Shown here: one piece after another, positions 17,845 to 29,005 of the stretch
How the letters are laid out: each line of letters begins with the position of its first letter
Position numbering within the stretch: position 1 is the first letter of the stretch
Assembly (NCBI RefSeq): GCF_003063415.1
Contig: NZ_NESK01000016.1
Coordinates: 1 to 64,000 of the forward strand
Direction of reading: 5' to 3'
Source of the DNA: Limnohabitans sp. 2KL-17
GTDB taxonomy: Bacteria > Pseudomonadota > Gammaproteobacteria > Burkholderiales > Burkholderiaceae_C
Length of the DNA stretch: 64,000 bases
Notes under the pieces: model-generated
What the model was told of the DNA's origin: nothing
Databases searched by the model: none
Seen by the model: only the letters and a program-made list of their open reading frames with translations
Made by a program: the position numbers and the translations under genes

Positions 17845-19893
17845 TTATTCAAACTCCACAATCATCTGGTCTACTGTGAGCGATTCGCCTTGGACGGCGA
17901 CCACATTTTTGACCACCCCGTCTTGCGTGGCGAAGAGAACATTTTCCATCTTCATGGCTTCAATCACGGCCACACGCTCACCGGCTTGCACTTTTTGGCC
18001 CGGCTGCACCGACACCTCAACCAACAGGCCGGGCATGGGTGACAACACAAAGCGGCTCAGGTCAGGCGGGGCCTTGTAGGGCATGAGCTTGTGCAACTCA
18101 GCCATGCGAGGCGACATCACCAGGGCTTCAATGCGGGTTCCGTTGTGCTGGACCTGCAGCGCCAGCGGGTTCTTCAGAGTGCCGCGCTCTATCTGTGCCG
18201 TGAAATGCTTGCCGTTACAAGTGCCTTCAATGCGGATGTCGTTCAAGCGGGAGTTGCTTTCAATGGCGTAGGTTTTGCCGTTGACTGTGATTTGCGCCAC
18301 ACCGGGCTTGCCCGTGAATTCGTCCACATGCACTTGCACGTAACGGTTTTGCCCACCCTGCCCCAGTTCGACCACAGCATAGTCCTGGCCGATTTTGACG
18401 TCGTACCCCGGCAACTGACCGCTCAGGTTGGCGGCGCGCTGGCGTGACTTACGGCGCACAAAAGCAGCCAGTGCAGCCAAGAAGTCGTGGTCGTCATGTG
18501 GTACATCTTCAGCACGGAAACCCTTGCTGTATTGCTCGGCGATGAACCCGGTGTTGAAGTCACCCGATACAAAGCGGGGGTGCGCCAGCAAGGCGGCCTG
18601 GAAAGGGATGTTGGAGCTGATGCCCCGAATGACAAATCCATTCAGCGCTTCGCGCATCTTGGCAATCGCGTCGTTGCGGTCTTTGCCGTGCACGATCAAT
18701 TTGGCGATCATCGAGTCATAGAACATCGGAATTTCACCGCCATCCTGCACCCCGGTATCGACACGCACGCCATACAGGTCAACGGTGTTGCCCTGAAACA
18801 TGGTTTGCTTGGGCGGCTGAAAGCGGACCAAACGGCCGGTGGACGGCAAAAAGCTGCGGAACGGATCTTCTGCGTTGATTCGGCACTCGATGGCCCAGCC
18901 ATTGCGCTGAACGTCTTTTTGCGCGATAGGCAATTTCTCGCCAGCGGCCACACGGATCATCAACTCGACCAAATCGAGGCCCGTGATGGCTTCGGTGACC
19001 GGGTGCTCCACCTGCAATCGGGTGTTCATCTCCAGAAAGTAAAAACTTTGGTCTTTTCCGACCACAAACTCCACCGTACCGGCCGATTGGTATTTCACGG
19101 CCTTGGCCAATTGAACGGCCTGCTCACCCATGGCTTTGCGGGTGGCTTCGGAGATGAAAGGCGATGGCGCCTCTTCGATCACCTTTTGATGGCGACGCTG
19201 GATCGAGCACTCGCGCTCGTTCAAATAAATCACGTTGCCATGGCTGTCGCCCAGCACCTGAATTTCGATGTGTCGAGGCTCTTCGACGAACTTTTCAATG
19301 AACACGCGGTCGTCGCCAAAGCTGTTGCGCGCTTCGTTGCGGCAAGAAGTGAAACCTTCAAAGGCCTCCTTGTCATTGAAGGCCACGCGCAGGCCTTTGC
19401 CCCCGCCACCAGCCGATGCCTTGATCATCACGGGGTAGCCAATGCTCTGGGCAATTTCGACAGCTTTTTCTGCGGTTTGAATGGCATCGTTGACACCGGG
19501 AATGCAGTTCACGCCGGCAGCACCCGCCAGCTTTTTGGATTCGATCTTGTCGCCCATGGCGGCAATCGAGAAGTGGCGCGGACCAATGAAGGCAATGCCC
19601 TCGTCTTCGCAGCGCTTGGAGAACTCGGCGTTCTCGCTCAGAAAACCATAGCCGGGGTGAATCGCTTGCGCGCCGGTAGCCTTGGCTGCGGCGATGATTT
19701 TGTCAGCGACCAGATACGACTCGCGCGATGCGGCAGGCCCAATCAGTACAGCTTCATCGGCCAGCAGAACGTGCCGTGCTTCCTTGTCGGCTTCAGAGTA
19801 AACGGCCACAGTTTTGATGCCCATTTTTTGGGCGGTGGCGATCACGCGGCAAGCGATTTCGCCACGGTTGGCAATCAGGATTTTGGTAAACAT
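17845..19893 (-). CDS. pccA: Propionyl-CoA carboxylase alpha subunit (biotin carboxylase and biotin carrier)
   Basis: A 682-residue protein. The biotin carboxylase half starts MFTKILIANRGEIACRV and has the ATP-grasp Gly-rich loop KASAGGGGKGLR (about residues 155-170). A linker domain follows, then the biotinyl domain with the carrier Lys in VIEAMKMENV near the C-terminus. It carboxylates biotin with ATP and bicarbonate; PccB then transfers the carboxyl group to propionyl-CoA. I chose ATG 19893, preceded by AAGGAG; the longer frame adds 17 residues. pccB lies 20 bases upstream and the VOC gene directly downstream. Confidence 0.94.
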   Translation of the reverse strand: MFTKILIANRGEIACRVIATAQKMGIKTVAVYSEADKEARHVLLADEAVLIGPAASRESYLVADKIIAAAKATGAQAIHPGYGFLSENAEFSKRCEDEGIAFIGPRHFSIAAMGDKIESKKLAGAAGVNCIPGVNDAIQTAEKAVEIAQSIGYPVMIKASAGGGGKGLRVAFNDKEAFEGFTSCRNEARNSFGDDRVFIEKFVEEPRHIEIQVLGDSHGNVIYLNERECSIQRRHQKVIEEAPSPFISEATRKAMGEQAVQLAKAVKYQSAGTVEFVVGKDQSFYFLEMNTRLQVEHPVTEAITGLDLVELMIRVAAGEKLPIAQKDVQRNGWAIECRINAEDPFRSFLPSTGRLVRFQPPKQTMFQGNTVDLYGVRVDTGVQDGGEIPMFYDSMIAKLIVHGKDRNDAIAKMREALNGFVIRGISSNIPFQAALLAHPRFVSGDFNTGFIAEQYSKGFRAEDVPHDDHDFLAALAAFVRRKSRQRAANLSGQLPGYDVKIGQDYAVVELGQGGQNRYVQVHVDEFTGKPGVAQITVNGKTYAIESNSRLNDIRIEGTCNGKHFTAQIERGTLKNPLALQVQHNGTRIEALVMSPRMAELHKLMPYKAPPDLSRFVLSPMPGLLVEVSVQPGQKVQAGERVAVIEAMKMENVLFATQDGVVKNVVAVQGESLTVDQMIVEFE

Positions 19894-19913
19894 CTTGTTC
19901 TTCTCCTTGGCAA

Positions 19914-21446
19914 TCACAGTGGAATGTTCCCGTGCTTGCGCCATGGGTTTTCAATTTTCTTGTCTTTCAACATGACCAGCGAACGGCAAATGCGTTTGCG
20001 TGTTTCGTGCGGCTGGATCACATCGTCGATAAACCCGCGTGCGCCCGCCACAAAGGGGTTGGCAAAGCGGGCTTTGTATTCGGCTTCTTTGGCGGCCAGT
20101 TTTTCCGGGTCGCCCTTGTCTTCACGGAAGATGATCTCAACAGCGCCCTTGGCACCCATGACCGCGATTTCGGCGTTGGGCCAGGCGAAGTTCACATCAC
20201 CGCGCAAATGCTTGGAGGCCATCACGTCGTAGGCGCCGCCGTAGGCCTTGCGTGTGATGACGGTGATTTTCGGCACGGTGCACTCGGCGAACGCATACAG
20301 CAGCTTGGCACCGTGCTTGATGATGCCGCCGAATTCTTGAGAAGTGCCAGGCATGAAACCAGGCACGTCCACGAAAGTGATGACGGGAATGTTGAACGCA
20401 TCGCAAAAGCGTACAAAGCGGGCCGCCTTGATGGAGCTTTTGATGTCCAGACAACCGGCCAGCACCAAGGGTTGGTTGGCCACGATACCGACCGTCTGGC
20501 CTTCCATGCGTGCGAAACCGATGAGGATGTTCTTGGCGTAGTCGGGTTGCAGTTCAAAGAAATCGCCATCGTCCACGGTTTTGACGATGAGTTCCCTCAT
20601 GTCGTACGCTTTGTTGGGGTTCTCGGGCACCAGGGTGTCCAGGCTCATGTCCAGACGGCCCGCCGGGTCACCACTGGGGCGCACAGGTGCTTTTTCGCGG
20701 TTGTTAAGCGGCAGGTAGTTGTACAGGCGCCGCAACATCAGCAAAGCTTCGACGTCGTTCTCAAACGCCATGTCAGCGACACCGCTCTTGGTGGTGTGCG
20801 TGAGGGCGCCACCCAATTCTTCGGCTGTGACTTCTTCATGGGTCACGGTCTTGACCACTTCGGGGCCCGTCACAAACATGTAGGACGTGTCCTTGACCAT
20901 GAAGATGAAGTCGGTCAACGCGGGGGAATAAACGGCGCCACCAGCGGATGGCCCCATGATCATGCTGATCTGCGGCACGACACCACTGGCCATGACATTG
21001 CGCTGGAAAACGTCGGCATAACCGCCAAGAGAGGCCACACCTTCCTGAATGCGGGCGCCACCTGAATCGTTCAGGCCAATCACCGGCGCGCCGACCTTCA
21101 TGGCCTGGTCCATGATCTTGCAGATCTTCTCGGCATGCGTTTCAGACAATGCGCCACCGTAAACGGTGAAGTCCTGGCTGAACACAAACACAAGACGGCC
21201 ATTGATCATGCCGTAGCCGGTTACCACGCCGTCGCCAGGAATCTTGTTGTCCTGCATACCGAAGTCGGTGCAACGGTGCTCCACGAACATGTCCCACTCT
21301 TCAAAAGTGCCTTCGTCCAGCAAGACCTCAATGCGCTCGCGTGCCGTGAGTTTGCCTTTGGCGTGCTGCGCGTCAATGCGCTTTTGTCCGCCGCCCAAGC
21401 GGGCCGCAGCGCGCTTTTTTTCCAATTGTTCGTTGATGTCTTGCAT
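19914..21446 (-). CDS. pccB: Propionyl-CoA carboxylase beta subunit (carboxyltransferase)
   Basis: A 510-residue acyl-CoA carboxyltransferase. The N-terminal acyl-CoA binding part includes [14 protein letters not shown] and [16 protein letters not shown]. The C-terminal carboxybiotin part includes [14 protein letters not shown] and [13 protein letters not shown]. It makes methylmalonyl-CoA with PccA. ATG 21446 gives the usual family length; an upstream ATG at 21479, directly after the meaB stop, would add 11 residues. Propionyl-CoA as substrate is inferred from the mutase and MeaB in the same operon. Confidence 0.94.
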   Translation of the reverse strand: MQDINEQLEKKRAAARLGGGQKRIDAQHAKGKLTARERIEVLLDEGTFEEWDMFVEHRCTDFGMQDNKIPGDGVVTGYGMINGRLVFVFSQDFTVYGGALSETHAEKICKIMDQAMKVGAPVIGLNDSGGARIQEGVASLGGYADVFQRNVMASGVVPQISMIMGPSAGGAVYSPALTDFIFMVKDTSYMFVTGPEVVKTVTHEEVTAEELGGALTHTTKSGVADMAFENDVEALLMLRRLYNYLPLNNREKAPVRPSGDPAGRLDMSLDTLVPENPNKAYDMRELIVKTVDDGDFFELQPDYAKNILIGFARMEGQTVGIVANQPLVLAGCLDIKSSIKAARFVRFCDAFNIPVITFVDVPGFMPGTSQEFGGIIKHGAKLLYAFAECTVPKITVITRKAYGGAYDVMASKHLRGDVNFAWPNAEIAVMGAKGAVEIIFREDKGDPEKLAAKEAEYKARFANPFVAGARGFIDDVIQPHETRKRICRSLVMLKDKKIENPWRKHGNIPL

Positions 21447-21479
21447 GGTGGCTCTCTTTTCTCCAGGAAGATTGTTCAT

Positions 21480-22501
21480 TCACTCTGCGCTTTGACTTTT
21501 CGTTTCATAGGCGCTGAGCAATTTACGGGCAGCCGTCGAAGCGGCCAATTGGCCTGCTGCAACTTGTTGGCTGAGTTGGGGCAGCAACGCTTGCACTCGC
21601 GCTTGCGTCCGAAAGTTTTGTTTGAGGCCCGCGTCGATGCGCTCCCACATCCACGACAAGGCTTGATTTTGGCGGCGAAGGGCAAATCGGCCATTGCGGG
21701 TTTGCAGGTCCTTGAACTCACTGACGGCAGCCCAGAAATTGTCGACGCCCTGATTCAGCAAGGCGCTCAACTGCACCACCTTGGGGTGCCACAGCGTGGT
21801 GTCAGCATGTGCGTGACCCGAGCCGCCATGCATGCCCAGCAATTGCAAGGCGCTGGTGATCTGCAGTTGGGCACGGGTGGCAGCGATCGCATCGATGTCG
21901 GCCTTGTTGATGACGACCAGATCGGCCAACTCCATCACGCCTTTTTTGATGGCTTGCAGGTCATCGCCCGCATTGGGCAGCTGCATCAGCACAAACATGT
22001 CGGTCATGTTGGCCACAGCCGTCTCTGACTGGCCCACACCCACCGTCTCGACAATCACGATGTTATAGCCGGCGGCTTCGCACACCAGCATGGATTCACG
22101 GGTTTTTTCGGCCACGCCACCCAAGGTGCCGCTGCTTGGGCTGGGGCGAATGTAGGCTTGGCTCTGCACGCTGAGCAACTCCATGCGGGTCTTGTCGCCC
22201 AGAATGGATCCGCCAGATACGGTGCTCGACGGGTCCACCGCCAGCACCGCCACGCGGTGTCCTTGGCCAATCAAGAACAAGCCCAGCGCTTCAATGAAAG
22301 TCGATTTGCCAACACCTGGCACCCCACTGATGCCGAGACGAAAGGATTTCCCGGTGTGCGGCAGCATGGCCGTGAGCAGTTCATCGGCCAGCGCACGGTG
22401 GTCCAAGCGGGTGGATTCAAGCAGCGTGATGGCTTTGGCCATGGCACGACGCTGCTCGGCAGCGTTGCCGTGCAGCAAGCCATCAAGCAAGTGCACAGGG
22501 T

Positions 22502-22505
<4 letters not shown>
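21480..22505 (-). CDS. meaB: Methylmalonyl-CoA mutase-associated GTPase MeaB
   Basis: A 341-residue G3E-type GTPase. Walker A is in [18 protein letters not shown] (about residues 58-75), Walker B is in [13 protein letters not shown], and the base-recognition motif is [11 protein letters not shown]. It guards B12 loading and reactivation of methylmalonyl-CoA mutase. It starts with GTG 22505 overlapping the mutase stop (GTGA), so the two are translationally coupled. The C-terminal dimerisation arm is present. Confidence 0.95.
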
Positions 22506-24679
<2,174 letters not shown>

Positions 24680-24737
24680 GGCGCGGGCTTTCGAGACAAA
24701 AATGACCGATTCAGATTTTGGCAGCTTGTGTCTGCTG

Positions 24738-24798
24738 ACCGGCTTACAAATGCTGTGATTTATAATTATTGATGCAGAATATTTTAACCGGCTTACAA
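24738..24798. promoter_or_regulatory. Direct repeat ACCGGCTTACAA, candidate operator of the GntR regulator
   Basis: ACCGGCTTACAA occurs at 24738-24749 and again at 24787-24798, 49 bp apart (start to start), with an AT-rich segment between. Both copies lie in the 188-bp region between the mutase operon and the gntR gene. A TTGATG (24769-24774) and a -10-like TACAAT (24794-24799, inside the second copy) could form the gntR promoter, which would allow autoregulation. That the GntR protein binds here is inference. Confidence 0.5.
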
Positions 24799-24867
24799 TT
24801 CAGCATCTGAAACGCCTGAAAAACCGCTCGGCCACGCCCAAACAGCAGCCCCCCTCTTAAACAGCCC

Positions 24868-25503
24868 ATGTCCGCCTTGTCACTCGCCCCCCGCGCCCTT
24901 TACGAAGAAGTTGCCGAACTCTTGCGGCAGCGTATCTTTGCGCGCGAGCTAGAGCCCGGCAGCTGGATCGACGAGTTGCGCATCGCTGAAGCGCTCGGCA
25001 TCAGCCGAACCCCCATGCGGGAAGCTCTGAAAGTTCTGGCTGCAGAAGGCCTGGTCACGATGAAGGTCCGCCGCGGCGCTTATGTGACTGAAGTCAGCGA
25101 AAAAGACCTGCGCGACGTCTACCACCTGTTGGCCTTGCTGGAATCTGATGCCGCGCGGGTGGTCGCCCAAACTGCCAGCGCCGAGCAAATGGCCAAGGTC
25201 AGCGCTTTGCACCAGGACCTGGAAAAAGCCATACATGACCGTGACCACTTCTTCCAGATCAACGAGGCCTTTCACATGCTCCTGCTGGAATTGGCCGACA
25301 ACCGCTGGCGCGACCAAATGGTGGCCGATCTGCGCAAGGTGATGAAGCTGAACCGCCACAGCTCACTGCTCAAAGAGGGGCGCATTGAGCAATCCCTGGC
25401 CGAACACCGGGCCATTGTGCAGGCCCTGACCAAACGCCAGCCCGAGCAAGCGGCCGAGCGCATGACCGCGCACTTCATGAATGGCTTGCAAGCGGCGCAA
25501 TGA
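24868..25503 (+). CDS. GntR-family transcriptional regulator (FadR/FCD type)
   Basis: A 211-residue regulator. The N-terminal winged helix includes LYEEVAELLRQRIF and the recognition helix region IAEALGISRTPMREALKVL (about residues 38-56), ending in the wing RRGAYVTEV. The C-terminal part is an all-helical FCD ligand domain with conserved Asp/His positions (for example NEAFHMLLLELADNRW). It is divergent from the methylmalonyl-CoA mutase operon with a paired repeat between, so it likely controls that operon in response to a CoA ester or organic acid (inference). Confidence 0.9.
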   Translation: MSALSLAPRALYEEVAELLRQRIFARELEPGSWIDELRIAEALGISRTPMREALKVLAAEGLVTMKVRRGAYVTEVSEKDLRDVYHLLALLESDAARVVAQTASAEQMAKVSALHQDLEKAIHDRDHFFQINEAFHMLLLELADNRWRDQMVADLRKVMKLNRHSSLLKEGRIEQSLAEHRAIVQALTKRQPEQAAERMTAHFMNGLQAAQ

Positions 25504-25549
25504 GCGCCAACCGAAGCACTGCTTTAGACGCTTTGGACAATTGCCCCCT

Positions 25550-26551
25550 TTAATCGGTCACCACGGCGCCCCGCGCCAGCGCTGACCTTGCCTGCAGCCA
25601 GACTTCTCGTGGCGCCAGCGGCTTGAGCTTGTGGTCGCTCCAGACCTGACGCCACAAACGCCCACCGCGTTGCCCGTGGTACAGGCCCAGCATGTGGCGG
25701 GCAATGGCATACCAAGGGCATCCGTCTTCAGCATGGGCCCGCTCCATGTAAGCGACCATGGCCTCTTCCACAGTTTCACGGCTGGGCACATCATGGGCAT
25801 CGCCATAAAACGTAGCGTCCCAAGTGCCCAACAGCCAGGGGTTGTAATAGGCCTCACGTCCGACCATCACCCCATCGGCATGCAGCAAATGCGCAGCGAT
25901 CTCTTCATTGGTCTTGATGCCACCGTTCACCGAAATGACCAGCCCCGGGAAGTCCTTTTTGAGCTGGTAAGCCAACTCATAACGCAACGGGGGGATCTCG
26001 CGGTTTTCTTTCGGACTCAAGCCATCGAGCCAAGCATTGCGGGCATGCACCGTGAACACTTTGCAACCAGCTTCGCTGACAGTGCCCACAAAATCGCGCA
26101 CAAAGTCATAGCTTTCAATCCTGTCTATGCCAATGCGGTGCTTCACCGTCACCGGCACATCGACCACATCCAGCATCGCCTTGACGCCATCGGCCACGGT
26201 GCGCGGCTCGTTCATGAGGCAGGCGCCAAACGCACCGCGCTGCACCCGGTCTGAAGGGCAGCCGCAGTTCAAATTGATTTCGTCGTAACCCCAGTCCTGC
26301 CCCAGCTTGGCGGCATGGGCCAGATCGGCCGCATCACTGCCCCCCAGTTGCAAGGCCACGGGATGCTCTTCGGCATTGAAGCGCAGGTGCCGCTGCACAC
26401 TGCCGTGGCGCAAGGCACCGGTGGTCACCATCTCGGAATAAAGCAAGGTGTGGCGGGTCAGTAGGCGGTGGAAAAATCGGCAATGCCGGTCAGTCCAATC
26501 CATCATGGGGGCGACCGACAAGCGCCAGCGTTGGGGTTCTGGGAAATGCAT
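25550..26551 (-). CDS. dusA: tRNA-dihydrouridine synthase A
   Basis: A 333-residue flavin enzyme with a TIM barrel. It starts with the family pattern RLSVAPMMDWTDRHCR. The active-site cysteine is in INLNCGCPSDRVQRG (about residue 101), and FMN/tRNA-contacting residues are in VNGGIKT and GVMVGREAYYNPW. It reduces uridines in the D-loop of tRNA with NADPH. The length and the sequence after the Cys fit DusA rather than DusB or DusC. It is convergent with the gntR gene; no terminator is evident in the 46 bp between them. Confidence 0.95.
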   Translation of the reverse strand: MHFPEPQRWRLSVAPMMDWTDRHCRFFHRLLTRHTLLYSEMVTTGALRHGSVQRHLRFNAEEHPVALQLGGSDAADLAHAAKLGQDWGYDEINLNCGCPSDRVQRGAFGACLMNEPRTVADGVKAMLDVVDVPVTVKHRIGIDRIESYDFVRDFVGTVSEAGCKVFTVHARNAWLDGLSPKENREIPPLRYELAYQLKKDFPGLVISVNGGIKTNEEIAAHLLHADGVMVGREAYYNPWLLGTWDATFYGDAHDVPSRETVEEAMVAYMERAHAEDGCPWYAIARHMLGLYHGQRGGRLWRQVWSDHKLKPLAPREVWLQARSALARGAVVTD

Positions 26552-26663
26552 GGGGGCTGATTATCCTTGGCTTGGAGCGGACTTGACCATGACTCTGGAT
26601 GGACGGCGTATAAAGACAGAAGTTCAAACCCGACAATGCGGGGGGCAAGCTGCAGGAGGCGAA

Positions 26664-27083
26664 ATGAGCAATGCAACGATGTGGTGGGTGCTGACCGGCG
26701 CGCTGGTGGCACTGGAGTTGGTGACGGGCACTTTTTACCTGCTGATGCTGGGTCTCGGGTCTGTAGCGGCGGCGCTGGCCGCATTGGCCGGCTATGGCCT
26801 GATCACCCAACTGGTGGCTGCGGCCATTGTCGGCGGCCTGGGGGCTGTGCTGCTGGCCCAATGGCGCAAGCGCCAACCCACCACCCGACAAGAAGCGCAA
26901 GACCAACACCTGGACCTGGGCGCCACGGTGCAGGTCGAGGTGTGGGATGCCCAAGGAACCGCTCAAGTCAAACACCGGGGCGCAGCCTGGACCGCGGTGC
27001 TGGCCCCGGGCCAAACCGCCACACCGGGCGTTTACCGCATTCAAGCCATGGCGGGCAACCGCTTGGTCCTCGAGAAAATCTGA
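26664..27083 (+). CDS. NfeD-like membrane protein
   Basis: A 139-residue protein with two N-terminal membrane helices (about residues 5-30 and 40-62, including ELVTGTFYLLMLGLG) and a C-terminal OB-fold domain of about 65 residues (from DLGATVQVEVWDAQ). This is the short NfeD type that accompanies SPFH proteins. AGGAGG lies four bases before ATG 26664, which fixes the start. It is followed by qmcA after 36 bp and probably helps assemble or anchor that protein in the inner membrane. Confidence 0.88.
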   Translation: MSNATMWWVLTGALVALELVTGTFYLLMLGLGSVAAALAALAGYGLITQLVAAAIVGGLGAVLLAQWRKRQPTTRQEAQDQHLDLGATVQVEVWDAQGTAQVKHRGAAWTAVLAPGQTATPGVYRIQAMAGNRLVLEKI

Positions 27084-27119
27084 GCACACCGCTCGAAACA
27101 CCGAAAAGGGAGAAAAACC

Positions 27120-28040
27120 ATGGAAGTCGCTGCCATCCTCGTGATCATCGCGATCCTGTTCATCGTCAAGACCGTCAAAGTCGTGCCACAACAAGAGGCC
27201 TGGGTGGTCGAAAGGCTGGGCAAATTCCACGCCAGTCTGGCCCCGGGCCTGAACTTTGTGGTGCCCTTTGTGGACAACGTGATACAAAAGCACAGCCTGA
27301 AAGAAATCCCGCTCGATGTGCCCAGCCAGATTTGCATCACGCGCGATAACACGCAGCTGCAGGTCGACGGCATTTTGTACTTTCAAGTCACCGACCCCAA
27401 GCTGGCCAGCTATGGCTCGTCCAACTACATCATTGCCGTGACACAGCTGGCCCAAACCAGCTTGCGCAGCGTGATCGGCAAACTGGAGTTGGACAAAACC
27501 TTTGAAGAGCGCACCATCATCAACGCGCAAGTGGTGGCAGCCATCGATGAGGCAGCGCTCAACTGGGGCGTGAAAGTGTTGCGTTACGAGATCAAAGACT
27601 TGACGCCACCCAAAGAAATTTTGCTAGCCATGCAATCACAGATTACCGCTGAGCGTGAAAAACGTGCACTGATCGCGGCATCTGAGGGCCGCCGCCAGGA
27701 GCAGATCAACATCGCCACCGGCGAGCGGGAGGCCTTCATTGCCCGCTCGGAGGGTGAAAAGCAAGCGGCCATCAACAAGGCACAAGGCGATGCGGCCGCC
27801 ATCACCGAAATGGCCAATGCCACGGCCCAAGCCATCGAGCGTATCGCCAGCGCCATCCGTCAGCCCGGGGGCGAACAAGCCGTGCAACTCAAAGTGGCCG
27901 AACAAGCCGTGCAGGCCTATGCCAAGGTGGCGCAAGACGCCAAGACCACGCTGATCGTGCCTGGCAACATGACCGAAGTCTCAGGCCTGATCGCATCGGC
28001 CATGCAAATGTTGTCCACGGGCAAGCAAGCGAGTAGTTGA
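27120..28040 (+). CDS. qmcA: SPFH/stomatin-family membrane protein (QmcA/paraslipin type)
   Basis: A 306-residue protein. An N-terminal membrane helix (AAILVIIAILFIVKTV) is followed by the SPFH domain (from VPQQEAWVVERLGKFH to about residue 170), then an Ala/Glu/Arg-rich coiled coil (EREKRALIAASEGRRQ onward). SPFH proteins form large membrane rings that organise proteases or microdomains. An AAGGGAG site precedes the ATG. It forms an operon with the NfeD gene and ends at a strong bidirectional terminator. Confidence 0.93.
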   Translation: MEVAAILVIIAILFIVKTVKVVPQQEAWVVERLGKFHASLAPGLNFVVPFVDNVIQKHSLKEIPLDVPSQICITRDNTQLQVDGILYFQVTDPKLASYGSSNYIIAVTQLAQTSLRSVIGKLELDKTFEERTIINAQVVAAIDEAALNWGVKVLRYEIKDLTPPKEILLAMQSQITAEREKRALIAASEGRRQEQINIATGEREAFIARSEGEKQAAINKAQGDAAAITEMANATAQAIERIASAIRQPGGEQAVQLKVAEQAVQAYAKVAQDAKTTLIVPGNMTEVSGLIASAMQMLSTGKQASS

Positions 28041-28058
28041 ACGCCTGTTGGCTGACGC

Positions 28059-28086
28059 AAAAAAACCCGCCGAGGCGGGTTTTTTT
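28059..28086. terminator. Bidirectional Rho-independent terminator between qmcA and phaB
   Basis: CCCGCC and GGCGGG (28066-28079) with a GA loop are flanked by A-runs on the left and T-runs on the right, so the hairpin can stop qmcA transcription from the left and phaB transcription from the right. Confidence 0.9.
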
Positions 28087-28148
28087 GTGGGTGCTGCTCG
28101 CTTGACCTTACCCAGCTTGGTATTTCCAAGCCAGGAAAGACAAGTGCA

Positions 28149-28886
28149 TCAACCCATGTGCAGACCACCATTCACCGAGAAGTCAGCGCCGGTGGCATAA
28201 CCGCCCTCTTCGCTGGCCAGCCAGGCGATGATGGAGGCGATTTCGCTGGGCTTGCCCAAGCGCTTGACCGGGACGGTGGCCACGATCTTTTCCAGCACAT
28301 CCGGACGGATGGCGTTGACCATGTCGGTGCCGATGTAACCGGGGCTCACGGTGTTGACCGTGACGCCTTTGGTGGCCAGCTCTTGCGCCAATGCCATCGA
28401 AAACCCATGCATTCCGGCTTTGGCGGCCGAGTAGTTGGTCTGGCCAGCCTGGCCTTTTTCACCGTTCACAGAACTGATGTTGATGATGCGGCCCCAGCCT
28501 TTTTCCACCATGTCGGCGACCACTTGCTTGGTCACGTTGAACATGGAGTCCAGGTTGGTGTTCATCACGGCGTCCCAGTCATCTCGGGACATCTTCAGGA
28601 ACATGCGGTCCTTGGTGATGCCGGCGTTGTTGACCAGCACATCAATGTTGCCATGCTGTGCCTTGGTCTTGGTGAAAGCTTCCACCGTGGAGTCCCAATC
28701 GCCCACGTTACCAACGCTGGCATGGAAGGTGTAGCCCAGGGCTTTTTGCTCATCCAGCCATTTGTTGAAGTCACGGGTCGGACCACAGCCCGCAATGACT
28801 TTGAAGCCTTCCTGATGAAGGCGCTGGCAGATAGCGGTACCAATACCGCCCATGCCCCCTGTGACGTAAGCTACTTTTTGACTCAT
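28149..28886 (-). CDS. phaB: Acetoacetyl-CoA reductase (NADPH)
   Basis: A 245-residue short-chain dehydrogenase. The cofactor motif is TGGMGGIG near the N-terminus, NNAGITKD follows at about residue 87, and the catalytic Tyr and Lys are in YSAAKAGMHG (about 150). It reduces acetoacetyl-CoA to (R)-3-hydroxybutyryl-CoA for PHB synthesis. It is the last gene of phaC-phaA-phaB. The 119 bp between phaA and phaB are longer than inside most operons and contain a small stem (CTGCTC/GAGCAG). GGAG precedes the start. Confidence 0.95.
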   Translation of the reverse strand: MSQKVAYVTGGMGGIGTAICQRLHQEGFKVIAGCGPTRDFNKWLDEQKALGYTFHASVGNVGDWDSTVEAFTKTKAQHGNIDVLVNNAGITKDRMFLKMSRDDWDAVMNTNLDSMFNVTKQVVADMVEKGWGRIINISSVNGEKGQAGQTNYSAAKAGMHGFSMALAQELATKGVTVNTVSPGYIGTDMVNAIRPDVLEKIVATVPVKRLGKPSEIASIIAWLASEEGGYATGADFSVNGGLHMG

Positions 28887-29005
28887 GTTTGTCTCCTTTG
28901 TTATGAGTGAGGTGAAATCATCGAAGTCCGATCAAACTGCCATGGTTGTCTGCTCTTATCAATTGAGCAGTGTGCCAACCCACGCAACCTGATCGGCGCA
29001 GGGAT

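Noticed and set aside
18487-20232. A 581-codon plus-strand frame across pccA and the pccB end
   Set aside because: Antisense shadow of two clear carboxylase genes.
24680-24867. Cobalamin riboswitch before the B12-dependent mutase
   Set aside because: No B12-box-like sequence or extended structured leader is visible, and the space before the mutase start is short.
28887-29005. Terminator or internal promoter between phaA and phaB
   Set aside because: The CTGCTC/GAGCAG stem has no T-run, and I could not find a convincing -35/-10 pair, so phaB is treated as part of the operon.
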